Positions 11,687-23,991 of a stretch of 64,000 bases of DNA are shown here, one piece after another. How positions within the stretch are numbered: position 1 is the stretch's first letter; every line of letters begins with the position of its first letter. The stretch comes from Amblyornis subalaris. Taxonomy: Eukaryota > Chordata > Aves > Passeriformes > Ptilonorhynchidae. The position numbers and the translations under genes are program-made. The DNA lies in NCBI GenBank assembly GCA_018881555.1, contig JACAXG010000106.1, positions 2,231,905-2,295,904 of the forward strand, given 5' to 3'. The notes under the pieces are model-generated. The model made no database searches. It saw only the letters and a list, made by a program, of their open reading frames with translations, and was not told the DNA's origin.

Positions 11687-14600
11687 CCACTGTTACCTTT
11701 ATTACCTGTTAACATTCTCCTTTGCAACTTTTATTCTTATTAAAAGTCACTTATTCCTCAACACCACGCTTTCCTCTGTCCATTTCTGTATTCATTTAAA
11801 CTGAGAGAGATGAATCCAACCATGGGCTGGTCTGTGAGCAATCTATTGTTGTTGTCCTCAGAATTCCAATCCAGTTTGTGCTTTGTTTTTACAAAATCCC
11901 ATGATATTGCGTAAAACACTGTTATGTTATGCTGTTACTAGATTGTGTCAAATCAGGAAAATAATTGGAAGCTACCATTCATCTCAGAATATTTTAATTA
12001 GTGGATTTCTTTATTTGTCTTAAATTACTAACAACTTCCTCCTTGAAACTAGAAAAGTATGGAAGGCCTCATTAGTTCTGTCTCTAGCACTTCAGCACTG
12101 CTTGAAAATATAAGTTTGCGACTGAAACGTGAGTTTTGCTTTCAGTACATTTATGTTCTAGTCTCCCCCTCCCTCCACCATCCCCCAATTTTCCATATGA
12201 AATACAATGCTTCTATCTTTCCTTTTTTGTTAAAGGTGGTTTGTAATGATGGTAGAATTATGTGAATACTAATACTTGCATTTGTATTCTCTACAGTGAA
12301 GGCAACATCAGTTCTGTTCTGTAAATATGTAGAACAGTTTATTACTTTCATGAAATATTGGAAGAATGCAAAGATGAGAAGTTTAGTAGCTTGGTAAGAA
12401 AGCCAAAATCCAAACAATGCTTCAAAGCCTTTTAAAATAAATCTTTATGTTGGTGTTGACAAAGCTGAAGTAGTACCAGTTGAGACAGATTTTTCCATGG
12501 AGAGACAATTTCAAAAGCACAATTGCATTCATATTTGGCCAAAGTGGGATCCTATCTGAGGCCACCTAGATGCAGAGCAAGCTCATTTAAAGCATCAGAC
12601 CCTCCCAGGAGCCCAGGGACCTCTGGGATCCATGGGGCTTCCAAGGAAGATTCCCTGCTCACATGTGAGCTTACAGAGGAATGGATGATTTATTCCGCAG
12701 TACAAAACATCCCAGAGACTTACAGAGGAAAGAATTTCTGTATTTCTGATTTGGACCACTTTGCTCACCTAAATTTGGATACCTGCTTGGCTGAGGCAAA
12801 CCATTAGCCCTTGTTTGATGCCAAGGCCTGAAATTCATTAATGCAACAAATTAATAGGCTAAGGCAAATTTAGTTTTGGATTTTTTAATGATAGGTTATT
12901 TCTTCTTCGTTCCCTCGAATCTTTTTTCTAATCCTTGTAAGTATTTGTGAACTGAACTGACTCAGTATTTCACTTGAAAAGGAGGATGTGCTGTGCCCAG
13001 TCTCTGTGTTCAGGTGATGCTGAGTGCCCATCTGGGACAACCCTTGTTTTATGATCCACCAAGCTGGGTGGTAGCTTCTATCTGTCAGCCCCCCCAGCCT
13101 GCAGCAAAGCAGGAGCAATTAAGGTAATCAATGAGATTGGGACTGGGGAAAGGAATGGGAAAGAGAAGAGGAAGTTCACTTGCAATTCTGAGGCTGCTGC
13201 TTTCCATCCCTGCTTGCACCCCTCGGGGAGAGGAGGAGGAGCATGATGAGAGCAGGGGGCTCTGCCTTGCTCTTGACTGGGGAGGAGGGGATGCAGCATC
13301 CTGGACCTTCAGGTTGGTGGCTGTATGGGATGGGATGAGCACTTTGGAGGCTTGGTAGGAGCAGGCAGATTTTACCAGTTCCTGTTGCCAAGCTGCACGC
13401 CACAAATGTGTCTGTACGCCCTGAGAAATAAATATGACTGCAGCTTTGTTTATAAGTGGCATAAAAACAACAGAGACAGCCAGTCAACCAGCTTTTATAA
13501 ATTATAATTTTAAACCGAAAACATAATATGAGGTCAAGGCTGCTGCTCTGTTTTCCAGGAATTTTTTTTTTTTAATTCACTGATTTTTACCTCTTCCTCC
13601 TTCATGCGTTTTTACCCATGTTCAAATGTTCAGAGCAGAAATAAATGAGAAATAAGGAGTACTATCCTTAAAGCACAAAAGATGATGACTTCAAATTAAA
13701 TTGTAGGGTATTTTAGCTCTTTGAGCAGCTTCATGTTTTCCTGAGGTAAAAGGTGTGCAGCCTTTCAGCTTCTCTTGCTGTATTTCAGGACTTCAGCTGC
13801 AGACATTTTTGTGAGCAGCCAAAATGGCCTTTGCTGCACATTGGGGAACGCATATTTTAAATTAGGCATTTAAATTAAAAAAACCAAACCTTAATAACAA
13901 TTCCACTACTGCTGCAAAATTCTCCCAAAGTCAAAGGTGTAGTGCTTGCACTGCTGATATTGGTAGTAGATATAGGAATTCATATGAACTTTTCTTAATT
14001 AATCTCAACTGTTTATTTAAATTGAACAATATTTGCTTTTGTTGTTTATCATGCAGATGTCCTCGCTTTAGGTTTTTTTTTTTTTTTTTCTTTTTAAGCT
14101 TTTAGGGCTTTTATTGTTGCCTAATCCCTTCAAATGTACTGTATATATCACATTTATGAAATGTATTGGTACCAGAAAGAAGCAGACGACTTTGTTTTTA
14201 AACAAAGACCCCAGGATAAGGGGCAATGTTTTTCCCCTCACAGGTGATGGAGTACGTACAAAGAATGCAGCGGATAATGGCAGTCCTGTCCTCTGAACAG
14301 ATGGTGATGGTCCTGTTGCTAGGATAAGGCCTGAAGAATTTAGTTTTTAATTCCACATTATTTGCCTCAGTGCCATGAATATCCCTAGGTTTCCTCAGGC
14401 AAAAATACAACAAATACACAGAAAGAGAAAGAGAAGTGACATGCGGATAGAAAAGGAGACAGAGCACGGGAAAGGACCGGAGCCAGGTCAATAGAAGCTT
14501 TTGGGAAAATGTCTGCTCAGCTGTCTGCAATCACCTGGGTTTGAAAGGCAGGCAGGAAGGAAGATTGGTTTGGCATGAGAACGAGGCCTTTGATGCTTTA

Positions 14601-17600
14601 GATACCATGGAGAAAAATACGCATTTCTTCCCATTAGAAGTCTGTTGACTTTCCTAATTAAGATAAACATGTTTCTGAAGAAGTTAGCTCTCACAGTACT
14701 ACATTTGTAAAAACAACCATGCTTTTAAAATATATACACAGACAAGGACGTGTGCCAAGAACTAGTGCTGGTGTGGTCTTACAAATCACTTTACAGGAAT
14801 ATTTTTAAATCATTGCTTTATTTAAAAGTGAGCGAATTTCGTTCCCTCCAGTCAATTAAATATCTAATTTCAACTCAAGTAGATAATAACCAAAGTATTT
14901 TTATATAAATGAATGAACAGTTAGAAAACTGTTAAACACACAGCCCTCAAGCACGAAAAATATATTCGTTTAACTGTTTTATTCTTTTATCGCTAATTTA
15001 CTACTGAGATTTTTGCACTTACATCATTTTTAGTTTTGGCACTGGGGGAAAGAAATTATATTTCAAAAAAATTAATTCAGATTGAAATTTTCAAGGATCC
15101 CTGTGCCACCTGAATTATTCTATCAACCATGTTAAGGATGCAGTGGATGGTGCTGGTAGAATTGTGATTTTTCCACAACGGCTGTTTAGAGAAAAAAAAA
15201 TCCTGTGAAAACTTCCAGCGACCCAGTCCCCACAACAAAGCACATATTAAATGTAAAAAACCATGTTGGATTCATAAAAAGACACAGTGCCTGTACAAAG
15301 GTGCAAGGCCTGAGGTTTGGGGGATTAATTGCAATATTCTACCCTTTCTAGGTGCCTGTAAAAAGCCAGACTGTATTAAGTGATTTAAAGGAGCCCCCAT
15401 ATGAGATGCTCTGGGATTGGTGAGCGTCTGGTTCAAATTGTTGATTTCTCCTCCACAGTGATTCTCTTAACTGGGATGTGAATCCACTCCATCCTCATCG
15501 TGATTTATCACAAAACAATGTAGTGAAAAGGAAATTACATGATGCAAACAGCTCACGATTTGCACCCAAAAATAAGTTGAAAAAAGTGTAGATGAGACTA
15601 TATGGGACAGAAAACACATGGCATGCCAGAACGCATCATACATGTTATTTATATGTGTGTTTATGCATATACATAATTCATGCTTTTATCCTCAAAAATC
15701 AACAGAACTTAATTTCATCAACAACAGTGTGTTGTATTTCAGTAAGAGTTTTAAAACCAGCTCATTTGGAACAGAGACTTTTGCAGGTCTTCAAGCAGGT
15801 TCTGTTTTCCTTAATATCCAGAAATATTAATACATAATATAAAATGGATCAGAATTTATTGATATTCAGCTGTCTGGGTACCACTTGGTCTTGGAACCCC
15901 ATAATCACCAAACAGGCAAGAAAATAATCACTAACACACTCTCACTAATATATTTTCTTTCCAAGCACTCCTTCACTTTTGCCTCAATCTTTGGTGAAAT
16001 TGGTGGTCGGATCACAGAATTTATCCTCCTTCATCTTCAGCATCTTGAAAAATGTTCAACCAACTATTTTGGCTTTTTTTTTCCCTCTAGATGTTATCTG
16101 GCTGTTCTCAGTTCTCATTCTTCCACGGCACAGTCACTTATTCTGCCACATTCAGAGGATTAATAGACTTTTGCATATTAGGTGTTCATCAGGGAGATGT
16201 CTTGGATGCAGACAACATCTGAGCATCTGGGGGACACAACTCCAACCATTGCATGGTGAGGCTGCTGAGTAGATGTATTTTTCAATTTGTAGCACGAAAT
16301 GATGAGGTGAATTTGGTTCACAGCCCTTCATGTGTAAATAAATAAAAATACCTCTGAAACTTGATCGGAGATGAAAGAAACCATTTCCGTCGGAGGGCTG
16401 GAGAAGTGGTTTCCCAGGCCGTGTGCTTTGTGATACACACAGAAGCCTTTGTGGCTCGTGTTGTTTATCCTTCGTGTTCTAAGAAGGAGTCAGACACATG
16501 CCTTAAAATGGGATAATGTGTCACTTCTGATATTGCTCTTTTTCTATAGTTTGTGTTCTTTCCTTAAATATTGGCTGTTCTTTTAGAAGCCCCTTGTGAA
16601 GAAAGATATGTGTGTTGTTCTCGATTGCTCGTTCATAAAGTATCCTACACTGTGATCTTTTTAGATTATTAGAATGGTATCCAAGTTGGAAAATGTTTTT
16701 TTTCATAATGTCATCAATGTGGTGCATGAATTTCCTCAAAAACCGAGTTTTCTTTGCTTCTTAATCTTAGACCATTTTTTTTATAATACAAAAGCAAAAG
16801 GTGCCAGTGGCACAGCTACCTCATGTAATGAAACACATAGATTTCTCTTCTACTTATTTTATTTCTTGCATTCATCATTCATATTTAATGCCACAGGCAT
16901 TTGACTTCTTAATTCCCTATATTGAATTGAAGAGGCATGCACAGCGTGCACTCCAATTTAATGACTTGTAATTCTTCTTCATTGATGACACACTTTTTCA
17001 CCTGGAAAACTTGTGGTGCCAAACTTCCTCTCACATGTGTGATGTAGTCAGTATCCTTAACAAGGTGGTGATGGCTGGAGAGTGGAATGACTGGAAAGTG
17101 TAAGGTCCTAACCTTAAATGCCTCTTGGATTGAGAAAATATTGGCCTAAGGGTTTTTCTGGTGAGAGAGATATATATACTTTTATTATTTTTTTTTTTTT
17201 GGTTGAACCTCAGTTGTTGACTTCTCTCCTGCTGGCTCTAGGACATGCTTCTTTGCTTATTCATTCTCTTTTCGTGAGCCAAATTTCGAGTAATACGCAA
17301 CTTTCCCACCCTAAGCTAATTAGCATTAATCTACTGGGTAGGTTTGCCAATAATATGTTCAACAAAAAGGTTTCGTAGACTTCAGCAGGACTAGGAGATC
17401 ACATGAATGATAAATTACAGCATCTGACGTCAGTATTTTGGACTCAGATATGACGGACTAAGCACTATCCTGAACGTTATTGTTTATTTACAGACATCTC
17501 GTAGGACTGTCATAGTTAGGATTAGTTACTTGCAAAAGCTTAAGATTTCGGAATAAAATATTCCGTGGAGCTACAGAGCATTCAGGCCATCATGAAAACA

Positions 17601-18555
17601 TTGCACCTTTCCAGGTTTCCAAAGCACTTTAGAAGCATTTACCAGCCCTCACAGCACTGAAACATGGGTAGTCTTATCTTTTATTGATTTCCCAAGTGGG
17701 TCGACTGAGACATTGAAGAGTTCTGGTTTGCTAACTGCGAGCACTCTGATAGCCAAATGCAATGTCTGAAGGAAAACAAAAAATGACACTGAATTTCCCC
17801 TCTTGCTATTCCAGGCAAGCCTTTTGGAGAGCTTCCCTCAGGAAAACAGAGGGAGAGACTCAGAGAGATGAAGTTGCCTGGTTATTCAGGGAGAGCACTC
17901 CTGAATGGGAGCAGGAGGATGAGGAGGTGTTTTTACAATTAAAGTCAGCTCCAGAGTAGAGGAAGAATATCCTTCATTCAAAACTTGCTCAAGGTGTGTG
18001 TCCTTCCTGGGATAGGTGGAATGTGGATGGAAGGGCAGAAGATTTTTTGGGAGAGGAAGGCTAGTTAGGAGAAAAAGTCCACTTTGTTTCCTTGTGTAGG
18101 CTTCAATCACTGGTGATGAAAGCTTTGAAGAGGGAATGTGCAGCTTTTGGACAGCAGCAAAATTTCTGCTTCTTAGTAGTGTGTTTATTGGGGTTCTCTT
18201 TCCCTCCTCTGATGAGACCCTGTGAAACCCTTTACTGCCTGGCAGGAACCTCTCTGCATGTGCCTATTTGTGTCCATGACTCCAGTACAGTAAATTCACA
18301 GCTGTCCTGCTGTTAGAAGGCTTTATTTGTTGTTGGATTTTTAGTGGAGAGGAGGAGAAAGAGGAAAGATGGATGTTTCTGGTCCTTTTCAATGTAACAT
18401 CAAATTTTCAGCAAGCTCCTAGACGTGGAAGAAGTTATACTTGAGTGAGTTCAGCGGTCACGAGAAAATAAGTGTTATTCTGTTGGTAAATGATGATTTA
18501 ACCGTAGTCTTAGTAACAGCCTTAGAATTTTCCTTTGGAATATTTCCTAAAGTAT
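11687..18555. other. Unique non-coding sequence
   Basis: Nothing gene-like can be supported over nearly 7 kb. Open frames between 12059 and 17959 are at most 125 codons. Those at 13085-13487 overlap on both strands in a GC-richer block and have no recognisable domain. T runs occur at 13562-13573 and 14073-14089. The whole stretch contains no ambiguous bases. Confidence 0.5.
14073..14089. repeat. T homopolymer (17 bp)
   Basis: An uninterrupted run of T. No flanking retroposed sequence could be recognised, so it is annotated only as a simple repeat. Confidence 0.9.
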
Positions 18556-18580
18556 TAAATAAATAAATAAATAAATAAAT
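18556..18580. repeat. (TAAA)n microsatellite
   Basis: Six near-perfect copies of a four-base TAAA unit. It is a simple tandem repeat, likely length-polymorphic. Confidence 0.95.
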
Positions 18581-18631
18581 GGTACATGCTGCAAAAGATC
18601 TTCAAACATTTTAACATAGAAGTACAAAGCT

Positions 18632-18700
18632 TTGGCTGGGAGGGGTTTCAGAGGTCTTGTAGTTCCAGCTCCTGTCTCAAGGCAGGAGCAGCTCTACCCA
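18632..18700 (-). repeat. Decayed CR1-like 3' end
   Basis: Read on the plus strand, the order ggctgggaggggtttcagag, gtcttgtagttccagctcc, tgtctcaaggcaggagcagc resembles the reverse complement of an older CR1 3' end ('ggttggaagggacctctggaggtcatctagtccaacc...ctcaaggcaggg'). The match is short and diverged, so the subfamily cannot be named and a chance match is possible. Confidence 0.5.
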
Positions 18701-20199
18701 AAATGTGCTTCAGTTGTCAGGTGGTTTTTTTCCCCTTGGAAATTTTCGGTTATTTTCATAACTTTCCAATAGTTGTCCCTTCTATCCCCCGCCCTTGAAG
18801 ATCTTAACGTATTTGGTGTTCTGATTTCTCTTTAGTAGTTAGAAATGTCTCAGAAAGTGGTTATTAATAAATCATTAAAGGTTTGCATCTCATTTCGTTT
18901 CCTTGCTGCTCTACTACTCTTTATTTCCAACCACAGTACAAAGTCATTTTGAAAACAGAAGGAGAATCTTTTACAACTGAGTCAAATCTAAATAACGGGG
19001 AAAAACACAGAGATTCTTTTCTTTACCTGGAATGGTCTTTATTATTCAAGCTATTTGCTTAGATAAAAGATTTCTTAGCCTGATCTTGTTTTATCTGGCA
19101 GCGATGAAGAAGAAATAATCTTGCATGCAGGGCTTTGCAAACTGCATATCTTGAACATGGAGTCACTTCACCAGCAGGGCTTTCCTGGGAATAGGGAATA
19201 GCAAGGTTGAATATAAGGCTTGATAACTACAGATATTTTCAGTAGCACCAAAGGAGGTATGGGAAGTGATGAAAAAACTTATGAAAGGTAAACGGACTAT
19301 AATTCATACTAAATATCTCCCCCTGTGCAGAAGCTCTTTTTAAATTACTCAGATAAATGAGCTCATTTATGGAATATTTTGTACTGCATGAACTTATATG
19401 GGCACCTGTCATGTATATATATTTTTAATACTGAACTCATATAGATGGCTTAAAGTCCCCCTTGCCCTTTAGTAAATTTAAATCTCCCACAAAGCTGCTG
19501 TACAGTAGTCATAAAGAAACATTTATGGTTCAACATAATTTCCCTTCATTTCTTTTTCTCTTTCTTTAAAAAAAAAAAGGCAGTTTAAAAGTAATAAAGC
19601 ACTTCCTTCTGTAAATCTTTGATCTTTTTTCTTCCTAAGGGAAGATTAATTTGTAAATATGCTAATGGATTTGTATAATATGAAACCTTCATAAGAAAAA
19701 CTACATTAGTTCATATGAATGAACACATCTATCTTATTCAATTTATAAACTAATGGCTGAGAGCATCAACAATGCGTTCTGCTCAGTCTCGTGTCCAAAA
19801 TCACTGCCTGTGATTCAAAGACAACACAGAATTTTGCAAAAAAAAAGTGTTAAGTCTGATGAATTTCATTATCCCTATTTTTTTTTAAATTTCTTTGCAA
19901 TAGTGAGATTTGCTGCTGCTCCAGCCAGGTGAGTACCCTGCTCTGAAGAAATCCTGCATGATGGGATTTTCATTATGTGGATGTAAGGCATCCATTCTTC
20001 TGCCCTCCTAATGAATCCTGGTGGTTCCCAGCAAGGTTCTGAGCCTGTAAGCACAGTGATCCCTCAGGCAGAAGACCCAGAAGCGGAATGACTGCAGCAA
20101 AGTGTTCATCCAGGTTCCTTACAGAGCTGAGAAGTTGACCCTCACCAGCTCCTCAATGGGATAGTGATCCTGCCGCTTTCCTTCCAGCTAGAAACCTCG
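18701..20199. other. Unique non-coding sequence, TAAT-rich in its centre
   Basis: No gene or named repeat is visible. The part from about 19300 to 19760 is AT-rich and dense in TAAT, ATTA and ATGCTAAT-like motifs, without simple repetition. That could reflect a conserved non-coding element or only base composition. Confidence 0.4.
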
Positions 20200-20279
20200 G
20201 AGGACTTGGATTCCACCTGTGCAGGAGCTGGATGCAATGATCCTCATGGATCCCTTCCAGCTCAGGATATTCTATGCCT
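20200..20279 (+). repeat. CR1-like 3' tail
   Basis: The segment ends in tggatgcaatgatcctcatg, gatcccttccagctcagg and atattctatg. This matches the terminal 'gatcccttccagctcaggatattctatga' type of songbird CR1. The sequence upstream is too diverged to set a firm start. Confidence 0.62.
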
Positions 20280-21779
20280 TAGTGTCTCTCTGCTCCTCCA
20301 GCCTTTGTGGCTGCACTGGGCCAAAACTGCACTCTCTGCTCCATCTGTAGAGCTCCTTCCTTAGCCCCTTTTTCTCCCCAAGCCCACAGTTCAGCTCTTT
20401 CCTTGTTTTTGCCTTTATTTGATTTATTCTGGTGCTTAGCTGAGAATTCAGGGAGGGTTGAGAGTTGCTCCAGGTCCTCCTGCTAGTGAGGCTGTGGCAC
20501 CTCTGCTGGGACTATGGCACTGGTAATGGAGAGGACATGGAGAGAATGGAGTAGCTCCTACTCGTGTCCATCGTTTTCTTTCTGCTAATGTCTCTTTGCT
20601 ATTTAATTTTCTCCGCCATCTTTTTCTCGTGGTGATCCTTTGCCTCTTTCCTTTTCCGAACTAAACAATCCTTATAGAAACTTGACACTATCAAGTGAGG
20701 CAGATGTAAAAATCAAAGTCTGTGTGGCGATTCGCAGGGGCTGTGCTGTAGGACTGCATGGTCACCCCAGCCCACTGGGAAATGCTGCTCTTAGCGGTGG
20801 GCTCATCTCCCTGCCTCTCTCTGCAAGGAAGAAATCCACGTGCTTTGGTTTTATTCCCTTCAATTCTTGGCATATTTTTTAATTAAAAGTGTGTGGGGAG
20901 GATTTAAATTGATTTTGAATTTAGGCCTAATTTTGATCCAATTCTGTTTGCAGAGCGAAGCTTAGTGCCGGAGGAGCCTAAGTGGTGACCTTGTACCTCT
21001 GAGCACCTCTAAGCTTTATGCAGTGATTTTTCAGGCCTGGTTTATTAAGGTAAGCACAGATATGTTGAACTTCAAGCCAGCATAGCCAATGAAGGATTGT
21101 TTGATGTGCTCGGGGTACTCGGGGCTGCGGAGCCGCGTCGTTAGCGGCTTCTTTTCCCAAGGGCTGACAGATTTGTGTCCGGCTCCATCTCCCGGCTTTC
21201 ATCCTGCTGCCATAAACAAAAGGTGTGCATTTCTGCAGGCGTGGAGCTTACCCAGACTCCTTCCCTCGTTTGATGCTATCGTGCTCTGGATAAGAATAGA
21301 ATTGTAATGTGCACCTTAAGGCTGGAGGAGAAGGAGCACAAGGAGGCAACCCACGGTTGATTCCTAATGGGGGTGGGTGGGGAGGAAGTGTCAAATGCTG
21401 CTCAGAATAGATGAATATTATAAAGGGGTCTGGAAAGATCAGAAATAAGAGAGATTCAGATCTTTTTCCCTTTCTTTTCTCTCCAGGAAATTCTTTCCAG
21501 TTGCTTCTCAATAATAGTGGGGATGGAGGGGTGAGCAGAGCAAAACTGGTGGGAGAGACGTCGTCGTTGTAAAAAACAGAGCTTCAGACGTGAGCCTGCA
21601 ATGCCAGAGAGTCTGTTCTCTTTAAAAAAGAAAAGGCAGAGGGTGGAGGGAGGTTTAGGCTTTTCTCTAGCAAAGTTTTCTTCCCAACAGTCAGAAATAA
21701 TAGAAAGTAGACATAGAAGAGATCTGTTAATTGATCTTGTCCATATCTTGCCCAACACAGGGTTATTCCCTGCAGCATA
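20280..21779. other. Unique non-coding sequence
   Basis: No recognisable gene or repeat. Open frames of up to 100 codons overlap on both strands (for example 21456-21846) and share no domain. Confidence 0.45.
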
Positions 21780-21945
21780 TTTACTAGTGCTGAGTTCAGC
21801 TTTGTTTTTAAAACCTCCAGTGACAATCTCCCGAGGGAAGTGGTGAAAGCCTGACTCTACAGCCTACTACCTCTCCTTGTCGATCTGCTTTGCAGAGGGA
21901 GACTCTCACAACCAGGAAATATTTTCTGACGTTCAGCCTACACCC
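21780..21945 (-). repeat. Old CR1 fragment
   Basis: On the plus strand the order 'gtttttaaaacctccagtga', 'caatctcccgagggaagtgg', 'gactctcacaaccaggaaat' and 'attttctgacgttcagccta' matches the reverse complement of an older CR1 3' region ('ttaaaacctccagtgatgg...cctccctaggga...actctcactgttaggaaatttttcctgatattcagcctacat'). Some related sequence may extend upstream to about 21700. The copy is clearly decayed and non-coding. Confidence 0.65.
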
Positions 21946-21953
21946 CTCACTTC

Positions 21954-21972
21954 TTTTTTTTTTTTTTTTTTC
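21954..21972. repeat. T homopolymer (19 bp)
   Basis: An uninterrupted T run immediately beyond the recognisable CR1 fragment. It is not a normal CR1 tail, because CR1 ends in a short octamer-like repeat rather than poly(A). Confidence 0.9.
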
Positions 21973-23303
21973 ATTTCTGTCTTATTAATTCTATTTATAC
22001 TCTTCTGTATCATGCAGAATAATGTCCTTCCAGGAGCACATCACGAGTTATAACACCAAAAGGTTATGTTATTGAGAAAGAAGAGCTTTGCCTTGTGTTG
22101 GTGCTTTCTCAACCAAAGTAATTTAATTCCCTGATCCATTGCTGGCTCATAGGTGTTTGTTAAATAACTGGAGGTAGAAGTTTTGGTCAGCCTCTAAACT
22201 CAAGATATTCTGCATGAAACAGGTCTAATAAATCAATAGGGTGAATCCTTAGCATTTTTAAAATTTAATGTCTAATATCTATTTTTTTTTCAATTTACAT
22301 TGTCAGTTGAAGCCTTTCTGCAAACCATGTTCTTTTTCACTGCCTTTCCCCCTGCTCCTAATCTTAGCACTGAATCGTAATTTGGTCAAGGTCCTATTTA
22401 AACAGTTTTGGGGTTGCCAACATGGTGTGTTCTGATATTCAGATCTCATAATCCAATTTTGAAATTAAAGAGCTCGGGGCAAAAACACTCGCACAACTGA
22501 AATGCATGTTTTTGAGCACTGAGCCAGTGTTTTCTTAAGAAGAATATACCAAATCTCCTCTTTCTCTTCCCAATTAATATAACAAATGTCATGCACAAAA
22601 TCTCCCTTTTTAACTTGTGCCCCGTGTGAGCACAAGAGACAGCGGAAATGTAATCTGGGCTCTGATTTCAGGGAAGGTATCTGAATTCCAGCTGAATGCA
22701 GAAAATATGCAGAAGAGCAACTGATTTACAGTGCCTCGTTTGCTGTCTTAGCAGAACGATGTTCTCTGTATTCCCAACAATAAAAGCAACAGCAAGGAAA
22801 AAATAAGTCAGCGTGTTTCCACCCCCCCCAACCCCCCAAGGTTTTTTCTCCCCTCTGCCCAAGTCATTATTTCAAGTTTCTCAGTATTAAATCTAAAGGT
22901 TCATCAACTCACATCTTTACAGCTCTGTCTTTCTGTATACAGGACCCTGTCTGCCTGTTTCCTCTATTGCACTATTTTGTTTGTACTACTGTAATCATTT
23001 TGCTGGCCCAGATCTGTGTGGGTGTGCTGGCAGCTTTACAACAAAGTTACATGGGAACTGAGTTAAGGTTGAATATTTATTAGAAGAAGCCATCTGGCGT
23101 CAGGCTGTCTGTACAGGGGGGCTTATTTCTTTAGTAGTCTCTCCTTTTTCTTTCTAGCTCTTCCTCCCTCTCTCTCCGTTTCTCATTTACGTGCCGCATA
23201 TATGTGAAAAGTGGAACACACATCTTGACATATTGATTTGATTCTTGATATTTATAGCAATTAACCCCGCTCATGTGATTATCCCTGTCGCCTCACCCCA
23301 TAC

Positions 23304-23326
23304 CTCTCTCTCTCTCTCTCTCTCTC
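23304..23326. repeat. (CT)n microsatellite
   Basis: About eleven perfect CT units followed by a C-rich tract. It is a simple repeat that makes a pyrimidine strand asymmetry. Confidence 0.95.
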
Positions 23327-23972
23327 CCCCTCTTTTCCCGTGGTGGGGGATGCTATGGGTCTGTTCCCATGGTGGCAGCCCCCCGGATGCTGCAGGGCTC
23401 CCACCGCAGCCCCTTCCCGCTCGTGCTGCTTCCCACAGGCTCCGGGCAGCTATAGCTTTGCTTAAACATCTCTCTCCTGCTCCTTCCACACTTTCCCTCC
23501 TCCAGCTCGTGAGCTCATAAAAGAGTGCTGCGCTCCAAAAACTCCCGACTCACCATATTAAACAAACTAGCCAGCAGAAGGGTGTCCGTGCTATTTCACC
23601 ATTTGTATGACATCGCCAGGCTTCAAAGTGCAGCGCTAAATTGCCAAAAGATGTTTACTTTACTTGCTTAAGAGCTCCTCGTAATTCAATTGTTCTCCCT
23701 CCCGCAGTAGAAACACACATGCATCCTGAGCCGTGCTCTTCCTAGCTCCCACTAGTTATTTACCCACGGGCTTTCCTCCCTTGTTTTTCACCCAGTGCCT
23801 GAGTGTTTTAAAAATTTTTTTTCAGGGGCTTATGTCTCAAGGTAATTTGTTTTTTTTTTTTTCTGGGGTGCTCAACCGCAAGGACCTTGAAACATGCAGC
23901 TGTCTGGCTGCCTTTTTTCCCCCCCTCGGTGATAGACATTTAGTGGTTTTTCCAAAATAATAAATTTTTTCC

Positions 23973-23991
23973 TTTTTTTTTTTTTTTTTTT
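23973..23991. repeat. T homopolymer (19 bp)
   Basis: An uninterrupted T run in an AT-rich context. A second T run of about 14 bases lies some 110 bp upstream, after 23847. Confidence 0.9.
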
